A stretch of 64,000 bases of DNA, from contig CM041090.1 in assembly GCA_023079485.1 (NCBI GenBank), positions 5,888,519-5,952,518 on the forward strand, given 5' to 3'. Below, piece by piece: positions 12,991 to 23,400 of this stretch. The position numbers were made by a program, and so were the translations under genes. The DNA is from Archilochus colubris (lineage: Eukaryota > Chordata > Aves > Apodiformes > Trochilidae). The first letter of the stretch is position 1. Every line of letters begins with the position of its first letter. The notes below the pieces were generated by a model. The model saw only the letters and a list, made by a program, of their open reading frames with translations, was not told where the DNA came from and ran no database searches.

Positions 12991-14301
12991 CTGCTGTCCA
13001 TTCCTTTAATATGCTGAAAAAATTGTAGCTTGTTGCTCAAACCAAATCTCAGAGCAAAAAGTGCTGTGGCATCAGTCTTGTCCATCATGTACCAGCTCCT
13101 TGGTTTTGACAGGTATTAATTTGATCTGTGTAAGAACCTATAAAATTATAATTTTCTTTGATAAATTGTTCTAGTTCTTGCATCTGCAAAGTCTCTGAGG
13201 TGCTGCTGTTGAAAGTATTGGTTAAATGTTCTAGTGACAGTTTCATAGGATCTCCTGTTCTTACCTTTGTAGAGAGCTCAAAGTTCTTACTGTTTTCTGT
13301 CCCCTTAATTTTTTCTTTTGTTTTGGGTTTTGTTTTTTTGTTTTGTTGGTGGTGTGATTCCTTATCTCTAAATACAAAAGATGACTTCTGTGTACAGCTG
13401 AATCTGTGGGCCTCAGGTCAGCCAAGTTTGTAGAAGTTTACTTTAGTAAACCAGAAAATCAAAGCAGGATTTCTTTGTTGTCAGACAGCACTCTTCCTTT
13501 TGCTGCCCACCATTTGTAGCCCTTTGGGAAATGCAAAGAAGCTGTTGCATTGTGTAAAAAAAATATTTTAGCAGCCCAATATAATGTTTCTATCAGTCAA
13601 TACACCAAATAAAAAAGAATTGGGGGTTGTACTTTGGACCAAACTTCTTTGAAATGCATTTTTATAAAGGCTTGTTAGAAGTTAATTACTTGCATGTTGA
13701 AGGATAAGACTGTTGATTAGAAGCTGGTTGAGAGACCAACTAATGTTTGCAATTAATCAGTTTTCTACAAACAAATAAAAGTTGCTGGCAGCATCTTGTC
13801 TCATTTGTATAACACTGTGAGCCATGCTGTTGGAAATGCTTACTAGGGGCTGCTATTTCTAATTGTTTTTCTCATTTCTAAATATTTGAAGATAGGAAAA
13901 AAACTGAAAACTGAAACTTTAGTTTTAAATAAAACGTTTACAAAACCCAAGAAAACAAACCCAAGCCCTTTCCATTTTTTTTTAAAGTAAGATCATTCAG
14001 AATGAGGAAAATGGAAGAAGGGCAAAGGTGACAAAGGTGAAGAATACCAAAACTGTTAGGTTTGAGTATGTTTTGATGTTCAAAGTGTGGATGTCAAAGA
14101 GCTTTATGAAGCTGTTCCAAAGCAGATCCAATACAGAGAAGTGCAAGGTAATGAACTTTAGAAGAGCAGCTTGAAATGCTCAAGCCCATTGATGAGTTCT
14201 AAATTAAATGCTGTTAATATCTCCCATGGAGTCTTGGGCTTTGTTGTTATTGGCTTACTGAAAATATCTTCTTGCTCAACCATGGTTTAAAATTATTAAA
14301 A

Positions 14302-14327
14302 AAAAGGCTATTTCGCAATAGCCTTTT
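14302..14327. repeat. Perfect 11-bp inverted repeat, 4-base loop
   Basis: AAAAGGCTATT, loop TCGC, then AATAGCCTTTT. The stem can be lengthened on the outside (TTATT with AATAA) if four extra A residues are allowed to bulge on the left arm. A run of T follows on neither side, so there is no sign of a polymerase III terminator. Function is unknown. Confidence 0.8.
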
Positions 14328-16055
14328 AATAAGAAAGGAGCAGAGAATATACTAGGAATATGCTGCTGCTATTTCAGCTAAGGATATACACAGTGTTTGC
14401 TTGGGGTTTTATTATTTTTCTTCATTCTCCCTTCATTTCACAGATGAAAGAACAGAGAGGAAACTAGGGACAGAAAGTTGGAAAACAATAAAAAAAGCTG
14501 CATTTTTCTCTGGTCTCAGTGGGAAACTTCCATTGACTTTGGGGAACCATTGTGGGGGAACTGTGTTGAGCAACTTAAATAGGGAAGAATAAAAATAACA
14601 AATACACTGAGGGCATAAGGGTTCAGGTGATATTACCAGCTGAAGGAAAGAAACCAGCTCAATCTGTATCAGCTGATTTCTTTTTTGGGACAATTTGGGG
14701 TAACATTCTTATCTAATGGGAAGAGTGGAAAGCCACCATTTTCAACCAACACTGAGAAATCAGTTTTATTTCCAGTTGAAATATAGAAAGTTTGAGAAAC
14801 TCCTGTTCTCTCTGAACCTTTTCCTAAAAACAAACACAAAATGAAGAAAATGGGTAGAAAAGAAGAATGTTCTTTCTCTTTCCCTCTCTCATCTGCCCAA
14901 ATAAAATGAATGAGAATAAGCCAATTCTTCTTAAATTGGGAGAACCAGAGAAAATCAAGAGATTTATATAGCAGGTTGTTTTTTTTTCCCCCATTCTCTG
15001 TTTTGTGGCTTTGTTGGTTGGTTTTTTGTGTGTGTGGGCTTTTAAGGCAATCTCTAAGAGCATTACAAGAGGATGAAATAGCTTCAATATTAAAACACAA
15101 TAAACTATGACAGGATTTGATGGAAGAATATACATTCTTTAATGAAAGACTTTATCCCCAAGTCCACTGCTTTTATAACGATGCTGGCATTATCAGCAAG
15201 CTGTGGTATTGTAGGTTTTGTGCTTTCAATGTCTGCCAACTGCTAACCATGGGATTTAGGAAGATATTTTCTTCAGAGAGCCAATATTCTTTAGTTATCA
15301 GTCACATGTCTAAGGGAGGAGATATATAGGAGGGGGGCAATGTTATAATTTCCTTGCAGAGACAGAAAGTGTGGCATTAGTGGCTTATCTGAAATGTCTT
15401 TTAGAGGGGCTGCTGGGTTTGGGAGGAAATGTGAGACTTGGGGCTTATTTGGCCCAGTTTGGTGAAGGGAAACCTTCAGCAGGGGAGTTTTCAGATAAAA
15501 GTCCAACTTGGCAGGGTTCCCCCTGGTACTTACTACATGGAGGAAACATACAGAGGGAAAACTGGGTTAGAATTGATTTAGAATTATTGCCACAGGGACT
15601 GGAGTCACCAGGTCCAGAAGGGAGCTCCTTGATTTCTGAACTCTTGCTCAAAGAGCATTCCAGGTGGGGCTGGATCCATTCCTAGACCCGGAATTATTCA
15701 AGGGTGTCTGTCCAAGGGGTTACACGTGTGTGTAGCTAAAGAAGTGCATGCACACCCCAAATTCCCTGGGTCACTTAGTTAAGGTGTCAGAGTTTCACCA
15801 TACTGATTCCCACCCCAGTTACCTTACAGCTGGGTTGGCTTCCTCCCAAGTTCAAACCAGAGCTCTCCTGAATCAGACTCTCGGGCATTGCATTTTATAA
15901 AATAAAAATTGTACAGAAGTGGTACAGCAGCATGGGCAGCTTGTGTCTCCAGAGAGGGGCTCATGGTTAACACAAACAAAGAAATCCCTGGATAATTCTA
16001 CCCTTAAAAAGTCTTGACCACCTCTCCTGTGGTGGTTCAGCCCAGTGGTAAAAGT

Positions 16056-16197
16056 TGGCTCTGGGGTCTTCTTGTTTGTCCTTGGATTCCTTCAGTGTCT
16101 TCAGACAGGCCATTATATTGTCTAATTGCAGCTCCTGTGGATGTTTGTAGCCTTGAACCCCATTTTCTCATGCAGGCTGGCTCTGGGGTCCTCTTGT
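16056..16197 (+). repeat. Pair of 20-bp direct repeats, 122 bp apart
   Basis: The repeats at 16056-16075 and 16178-16197 share the form TGGCTCTGGGGTC(T/C)TCTTGT, 19 of 20 identical. The intervening sequence is not repeated. They could be remains of a local duplication or of an unrecognised interspersed repeat. Confidence 0.6.
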
Positions 16198-16377
16198 GAC
16201 CAAGTGAATGTTCAGTAAACCACAGTGGGAATGCAGAGTTTGAGGCCCAAAGCTTGAGCCAATCCAGCTCCTCATGCTAAGTAAAGCTAAGCAAACAGCA
16301 TCCTCAGTCACATAATTGTATAACTCTGATTAACTCTATTTAACACTTAGTTAAGTTAAACAACTAATACAAACAAC

Positions 16378-16665
16378 TTGAGTGCTGTGTGCAGGTTTGG
16401 GTGCCACAGACTAGAAAGGACATCAAGTTATTGCTGAGTGTCCAAAGGAGAGCCAGGAGGATGGTGAAGGGTCTGAAAGGGGTAAGTGATGAGGAGCAGC
16501 TGAGGTCACTTGGATTGTTCAGCCTGGAGAAAAGGAGGCTGAGAGGTGACCTCATTGCAGGGGAAGATTTGGGGCAGGTTCTGATTTCCTCACTCCTGTG
16601 ACCAAGGACAGGACTCAGAGAACTGGGAGGAAGGTGAATGAGGGGAGGTTGAGGTGAGAGATCAG
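16378..16665 (+). mobile_element. CR1 ORF2 C-terminal fragment, plus strand, old
   Basis: The plus strand encodes a decayed CR1 C-terminus: [19 protein letters not shown], then VKGLKG and [16 protein letters not shown], parallel to [19 protein letters not shown] and [13 protein letters not shown] in the long copy downstream. After that the reading is scrambled, but GACCAAGGACAGGACTC and GGGGAGGTTGAGG still align with CR1 3' sequence. It ends without a tail. It lies about 220 bp upstream of the long CR1 in the same orientation and is clearly older, so these are two separate insertions. Confidence 0.85.
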
Positions 16666-16885
16666 GAAAAGGAGGAGTTATTGACCCAGCTGCAGCTCAG
16701 GACTTGACCTCTCTTGGAGCCTGTACAAAAGTGCTGCTTGTTTGGTTACTGGGGATGGATTACATCTGTCACAGCAACCCACCTGGACTGGGATTTTAGG
16801 CACTGCCACTCTTGGATAAGGTTAATCCTGGGTCAACAGCCACATCCTGAACCTTGGTAACCTGGTGGTGATTGCCTGTAACACA
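16666..16885. other. Spacer between two CR1 copies
   Basis: About 220 bp that I cannot assign to either CR1 copy. It has no recognised gene. An in-frame TGA at 16888-16890 closes the long CR1 frame just beyond it. Confidence 0.45.
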
Positions 16886-19688
16886 CATGAGCCATCGTGC
16901 ATCAGGAAAGCTATGATGTAGTCGCTATCACGGAAACGTGGTGGGATGACTCCCATGACTGGAGTGCTACCATGGATGGCTATAGGCTCTTCAGAAGGGA
17001 CAGGCAGGGTAGGAGAGGCGGAGGGGTAGCCCTATATGTTAGGGAGTCTCTTGACAGTGTAGAAATTGAAGTCTGTAATAATAAGGTGGAGTGCCTGTGG
17101 ATCAGAATCAAGGGGAAGGTCAACAAGGCTGATATCGTGATGGGAGTCTGTTACAGACCACCCAACCAAGATGATGAGGATGATGAATTATTCTACAGGC
17201 AGCTGGCGGATGTCTCCAAATCGTCATCCCTTGTTCTTGTGGGCGACTTTAATCTACCAGACATCTGCTGGGAACTCCACACCATGGAGAGGAAGCAGTC
17301 TAGGAGATTCCTGGAGTGTATAGAGGATAATTTCCTGCTCCAGCTAGTAAATGAGCCCACCAGGGATGGAGCCTCGCTTGACCTTCTTTTCACAAACAGA
17401 GAGGAGCTGGTGGGAGATGTGGTGGTCGGTGGACGCCTGGGACGTAGCAATCATGAAATAATAAAGTTTTCAATATTCAGGGATACAAGGAGGGTCGTCA
17501 ATAAGACCTCTACGCTGGACTTCCGGAGGGCAGATTTTGGCCTATTCAGAAGACTTGTTCAGAGTATACCCTGGGAAACAGACCTTGAAAACAGAGGGGT
17601 ACAGGAGGGATGGTCGTACTTCAAGGAGCAAGTTTTGAAAGCACAGGAGCAGGCTGTCCCACTGTGCCGAAAGGCGAACTGGCAGGGAAGACGACCGGCC
17701 TGGCTGAATTGGGAGACTCTGAAAGAAATTAGGGTTAAGAGGAGGGCCTACCAATTGTGGAAAAAAGGGCTAACTACTCAGGAATTTAGAAATATAGTTA
17801 AGTCATGTCGAAAGAAAATCAGAGAGACAAAGGCATAATGTGAACATAATCTCGCCACCTCTGTGAAGGATAACAAAAAGTCCTTCTACAGATACATCAG
17901 CAGCAAAAGAAGGGGCAAGGAAAACATCCATCCTTTACTGGACACGGGTGGGAATATAGTTGTCAAAGATGAAGAAAAGGCTGAGGTATTTAACACCTTC
18001 TTTACCTCAGTTCTCAGCAGAAAGACAGGTTACCCTGAAGATGGATGTCTTCTGGAGCTCATAGAAAGTGACATGAATCTAAACACCCCCTCTGTAATCC
18101 TGAAGGACACAGTCAGTGACCTACTAAGATGCTTGGATCCCCACAAGTCTATGGGACCAGATGGGATCCACCCAAGGGTAATGAAGGAGCTGGCAGAAGA
18201 GCTTGCCAAGACTCTCTCTATCATCTACCAACAGTCCTGGCTTACTGGGGACATCCCAGATGATTGGAAGTTGGCGAATGTCACGCCAATCCCCAAAAAG
18301 GGCCGGAAAGAGGACCCAGGAAACTACAGGCCCGTCAGCCTGACCTCAATGCCTGGCAGGGTCATGGAACAGATCATCCTCAGTGTAATCACACAGCACC
18401 TGCAGGATGGGCAAGGGATCAGACCCAGCCAGCACGGGTTTAGGCAGGGCAGGTCATGCCTGGCCAACCTGATCTCCTTCTATGATCAAGTGACCTGACT
18501 GGTGGATGAGGGGAAGGCTGTGGATGTGGTCTACCTGGACTTCAGCAAGGCCTTTGACACCGTCTCCCACAGCATCCTCCTGAAAAAACTATTAGCCCGT
18601 GGCTTGGACAGGAGCACCCTGTGCTGGGTTAAGAACTGGCTGGAGGGCCGGGCCCAGAGAGTGGTGCTGAACGGGGCTGCATCCAGTTGGCAGCTGGTCA
18701 CTAGTGGTGTCCCCCAGGGATCAGTGTTGGGCCCGGTTTTGTTCAATATCTTCATTGATGATCTAGATGAGGGGATTGAGTCCTTCATCAGCAAATTCAC
18801 AGACGACACTAAGCTGGGGGGAAGTGTCGATCAACTGGAAGGCAGGAGGGCTCTGCAGAGGGACCTGGACAGACTGGAGAGTTGGGCTGATTCCAACGGG
18901 ATGAGGTTTAACAAGGCCAAGTGCCGGGTCCTGCACTTTGGCCACAACAACCCCATGCAGTGCTACAGGCTGGGCACAGAGTGGCTGGAGAGCAGCCAGG
19001 CAGAAAGGGACCTGGGAGTCTGGATTGACAGGAAGCTGAACATGAGCCAGCAGTGTGCCCAGGTGGCCAAGAAGGCCAATGGCATCCTGGCCTGTATCAG
19101 GAACAGCGTCGCCAGCAGGTCCAAGGAAGTGATTCTGCCCCTGTACTCAGCGCTGGTGAGGCCACACCTCGAGTACTGTGTCCAGTTCTGGGCCCCTCAG
19201 TTTAGGAAGGATATCGAGGTCCTGGAGCAGGTCCAAAGGAGGGCAACCAGGCTGGTGAAGGGACTCGAGCACAGACCCTATGAGGAGAGGCTGAGGGAGC
19301 TGGGGCTGTTCAGCCTGGAGAAGAGGAGGCTCAGGGGAGACCTCATCACTCTCTACAACTCCCTGAAAGGAGGTTGTAGCCAGGTGGGGGTTGGTCTCTT
19401 TTCCCAGGCAACTCTCAGCAAGACAAGAGGGCATGGTCTTCAGTTGTGCCAGGGGAGGTTTAGGTTGGATATTAGAAAGAATTTCTTTACCGAGAGGGTG
19501 ATCAGGCATTGGAATGGGCTGCCCAGGGAAGTAGTGGATTCTCCATCCCTGGAGATATTTAAAAAGAGATTGGATGTGGCACTCAGTGCCATGGTCTAGC
19601 AACCGCAACGGTGGTTCAAGGGTTGGACTCGATGATCTCTGAGGTCCCTTCCAACCCAGCCAATTCTATGATTCTATGATTCTATGAT
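16886..19688 (+). mobile_element. CR1: Long, relatively young CR1 LINE (5'-truncated)
   Basis: This is a CR1 non-LTR retrotransposon carrying most of ORF2, the short 3' UTR and an intact tail of three ATTCTATG units at 19663-19686. Homology to CR1 begins at the codons for AIV just after a TGA at 16888, so the 5' UTR, ORF1 and the extreme N-terminus of the endonuclease are missing. The single frame is kept for about 900 codons without a net indel, and CpG sites are still fairly common. Both points indicate a much younger insertion than the other copies in the window. The two premature stops and one altered endonuclease residue (see the ORF2 entry) make it immobile on its own. Confidence 0.96.
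16891..19599 (+). pseudogene. CR1 ORF2: APE-type endonuclease plus reverse transcriptase, two stops
   Basis: ORF2 of CR1 nicks target DNA and reverse-transcribes the element RNA from the nick. Numbering from the GTG at 16897, the endonuclease covers about 1-235: ITETWW with catalytic Glu13, GVCYRPPNQ, and VGDFN with Asp117 and Asn119. The usual SDH motif reads SNH (Asn185, His186), so a catalytic Asp is replaced. The reverse transcriptase covers about 340-730: [27 protein letters not shown] (Asp548), VPQGSVLGP, and FTDD (636-637), where the family norm is FADD. Both catalytic Asp are kept. The C-terminal [11 protein letters not shown] and [13 protein letters not shown] blocks follow. Premature stops are TAA at 17836-17838 and TGA at 18496-18498; all three pieces share one frame. 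The TGA sits where other CR1s have Arg and fits a CGA to TGA CpG transition. There is no initiator Met at the truncated start. Normal length is near 1,000 residues, against about 900 here. Confidence 0.96.
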
Positions 19689-20184
19689 CTGGCTGGTCTG
19701 CGTTTATAACTGCTGTGTCTTGCCCTGACAAAAAGGATGCTCTTCCACATAAAATATTGAAGAAAACATACAAAACACTAAAGAGAACATACTGTGTTTC
19801 TTAGAACTGTAGTGTTCTCTAAAGGATGTTAATATGAAGAGAAAGGCTCCTGAGATGTTCTACTTTTGCAGTCTTAAAATGTGTTGATGGCTGTTACATC
19901 TATTTGCATTGCATCTTTATCCTTGGGATTCTTTTAGAGCTAGTATTCTCGTTTGTCTCTTGGGATTTTTTTCTTTCTTTCTCTTTGGGGAAAAACTGTT
20001 TGTGCTAAAAGTGTTAAAACATCATAATCTTGAATCCTTTGCTCTTTTTGCACAAACTAATCTGCAAAAGAATCAGTAGCTCAAGCTTCTGAATTCACCC
20101 AGTTCATCTACTATGGGCCTGGAAAGGCTCTCTGGGACTGAACTCATTCCAGGATGGAAAACTAGAGTACGACTTCTCTGTTAA

Positions 20185-20202
20185 GACAGACAGACAGACA
20201 GC
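20185..20202. repeat. (GACA)n microsatellite
   Basis: Four uninterrupted GACA units followed by GCAG. It is a short simple repeat with no further significance visible. Confidence 0.85.
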
Positions 20203-20392
20203 AGATCTTTGCATAGGAACATGTTTTATTTAGTCTGCCTTGGGTTTTAGCACTGGGCACAAAGTACATGGAGGGGGAACACAAGGCAGTTTTAAGAGTA
20301 AGTAATCAGCATGGATGATATTTGCAAGAAAACTGTCACTTTCATTGGAGTCACAGATGGCTCTGATTCTCCCCTTTACCCCTAGTATTTTT

Positions 20393-20444
20393 TGCATATG
20401 GGCATATTCCTTGCCCTTTATGCATATGGGCATATTCCTTGCCC
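20393..20444 (+). repeat. Tandem duplication, 28-bp period
   Basis: A 24-bp core beginning TGCATATGGGCATATTCC occurs at 20393-20416 and again, identical, at 20421-20444, joined by TTTA. Perfect identity means the duplication is recent, or was recently homogenised. Each copy contains the octamer-like word ATGCATAT or TGCATATG. Confidence 0.9.
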
Positions 20445-23400
20445 ATGTTCTAATTAAGTTCCTCTGAAAAAGTTTGATAACTTAGGCCTTCCTTTTTTTC
20501 CAGATGTGTTGATATTTGCATGCTAAACAATTATCATGGCAAGCTACAGCTGTCACTTATTTTTGGGGGGTCCAATTATTGAGGTACATTATGGCAAATA
20601 AAGGATGCTGGTCTGCCTTTGTTACTTTTATACATGGACATTGTCAGTCTCAGGAATTCAGTGCTCTGGAAATAGGTTTAAACCACACACACAGGAACCA
20701 AATTAAAACCTAATTGGCAATGAGCATGAAGGTAAAACAAACCAGTGCAAAACAAAACTGCCTTGGGTAGAAAGGCAGAAACTGCTCTAATTCTATGAAG
20801 GATTGCTATAACCTTTTCTTGTTCTTTCTTCCTCTGTAACTTTTTCTGCCATAATTGTCAATTGCTTTTTGTTATCTAGGACTATTTTTCATTTTATTTT
20901 AGTCACATCTATGCAGGACTAGACAACACAAAAGACCAGAGTACTATAGAATATGTAATGGAATAGGAAGATGAGATTTTTCTACGTTTCGTTGTTTTCT
21001 GCAAAAGAAGTTGTTATTTGGCAACGTCTATGTAGAGCCTCAAGGAATCTTAGAATGGAAATTCTGTGCTGTTCCCTAATACCACGTTTAGAAAATGCAG
21101 TTTCAAAATACTTGAGTTCCTGGGCACATAGGAAAAAAAAAAATGTGTCCCTGTGTGTTATAACTGCACATTTGCATAACTCAGTAGTAGGTGAACCTAC
21201 ACTCAAGGGTTTCCAGTAATGAGCATAATATAATATATGATATTTATGTCTGCTAACTTGAAAAATATATTTTAGCTGACTAAAATCTTCCTGTTGGGGG
21301 TGTTAGAGATGTTCACAGTCCCAGTGTTAACGTTTGTAGTGCAGTAAATGAGTGTCCCCAGTTTATGGTCTCACTGCATCCTTGGTGACAGGGGCTGTCT
21401 GCTCAGGGTTCAGCATCCTCAACATTATTTCTTCAACAGGGTCAAGTGTTAGGGAAAAGTAATCTGAATTTCCCAGTGTCTGTGTGCTAATGGTTCCACT
21501 GTAACTAAATTTTTAATGATTTTTAATGATTTTTATTTTTCCTTCTAATCCTTTGTACTTTTCCTTGGTAAAAGTCTCAGTGTAGTCAGACAGGTGACAG
21601 ATGGCTCATAAAAGTATTTGACCACAGGCACTTTATCCACCCAGTATTTTGTGTACCAAAAGGTGCTAGAAAAAGTCACATTCTTGCCACTGAAACTTTA
21701 TTAAAGAGACCTGTGTGTAAATACTATCAGCTTTCAGCATCTTATTGGCAATCGATCTCTTCAGTAGAATAAAAATTACCTGATCAGGTTCTGAATGTTT
21801 GCCTGCAGTAAAGGTTTTGGGGGTGGGGGGTTGTTTTTTGGGGTTTGTGGGGGTTTTTTTGGTAGTTGAATATATTCTGCTCATGATTGGCTAAATAAAA
21901 AATTAGCACAGAGATTAACACAGAGGAAGGCAAGTGCTATTTTCATTTAAGACATTATTTTAGACTGATGCAGTTATGTTACATGAGTTGTGTGAAGGCA
22001 ATGCCACAGCTTAAGAAGCAGTCTCCTATTTTAGAATAATGTTTGAAGTTAGTTTGCAAGAAAAAGCTCCATGGACAGCCAGCTGAGAGCACTTCATGCC
22101 AGGGGAGCTGGAACTATTTACGAAGTGTCTCCTGCTTATTTGAAGAGGATGAATCTCCCATCTTGCCTCTGAAATGCCATCACTACTTTATAGGACTTAA
22201 AATACGTGTTTTTTTATAAAGTGCCTCAACAGATCAGCACCTTTAGCCTGGAAGCTAAAGGCAATACTTTCAGAACTACTTAAATCACTTAAATAATTGT
22301 ATCCAATTTGAAACAGATCCATGGTGCTGTACCAGCTGCTATTGGCTTGAACAAACTCCAACATTGGGCAAGCATGGGAGGCTGTGTGGTTCCTTCAGAT
22401 TTTGTATTTACACCTTCATCATGTGGGTAATTTATTGTCTATATTGTTCCTTATGCTTTCTAGTGCAGGGAGAGGATAGAGCCCAAGTACTCTTTTGGCA
22501 GAATCAAGGGAAATTGTACCCTTCAGAGATCTGTTGGTAGGAGATATAGGAAATATATGTAGAATTTAGGAAAAAAAATGTGTTTCACTGCCAATATTTG
22601 TACTAATGGAAAACCAGAGAATGAAATTGCTGAAAGCTGGCAAGTCCAGCCAATGTGCTCAGCTCAGGAACTCTGGTGCCTTCTATTTTTAAACTTTCTA
22701 TAGATTTTATATCCTTTTTTTCAGGGGGGGGAGGATAAGAAATGCAAACTGATATATGAATGGGAAAGTTGTGTACATTTTTAGAGGAAAGTTTTATGGT
22801 AAAGTGAATGCAGCCTTCATACAGGCTTGGGGGTGGTTATTTTCACTGTCATATTGTCAAACTGTTATTGAAGTAAGGAGGTGTCTTCATGGACCTTTAC
22901 ACTTGGTGTTTTCACCAAATCCCTTCCTATTAATGATATAGCTATCAGATGTCTCTCCTCAACATGCCAAGCACACCATTAACTCCTGTGCCAACAGCAG
23001 TCATTGGAAGCCTTTTTTTTCCTGTCACCTCCTCCTCTATGTATCTTTTTGTGAGTTCCATTGCCAGCAGAAACATCACTGAAAGAATTACACTACCCCA
23101 AGACATGTGCAATTTTTTGGTTGGTTGGGGTTTTGGTTGTTTGCTTTTTGTTTTATTCCCCCTCCCAGGTTGTTTTTCTTTATGAGCAAAGTTGAGCAAG
23201 GAATGGATTGCTCTGTTTTCTTCTTGTGGCTTTGAGAACCTTTGCTGCCACTTGGTTATATTCAGAGTTGGGTTGCAAAAGCTATGGTTCAACTTGGCTT
23301 CAATAAACTCTTTAAAATAAAAACATTATATATTTTCTTAAGCCTGGTGTCCTGGGGTAAGCACACAAACATCCTTCCCAAGCCTGCATGTCTCTAGTCA

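Larger units (their letters stand above)
12991..16377. other. Noncoding stretch with hairpin, no gene recognised
   Basis: Open frames reach 143 codons on the minus strand (14669-15100), which is within chance for the window and resembles nothing I know. The block at about 13620-13830 is homogeneous AT-rich unique DNA that could be a conserved noncoding element. A strong hairpin lies at 14302-14327. A 20-bp direct repeat pair occurs at 16056-16075 and 16178-16197. Confidence 0.5.

Noticed and set aside
14302..14327. Reading the GC-stem hairpin as a transcription terminator
   Set aside because: Rho-independent terminators are a bacterial device; this is avian nuclear DNA with no adjacent gene.
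14669..15100. 143-codon minus-strand frame
   Set aside because: Length is within chance for the window, composition is Lys/Asn/Phe-rich from AT-rich DNA, and there is no recognised motif.
19147..19608. 153-codon minus-strand frame
   Set aside because: It is the antisense shadow of the ORF2 C-terminus of the long CR1.
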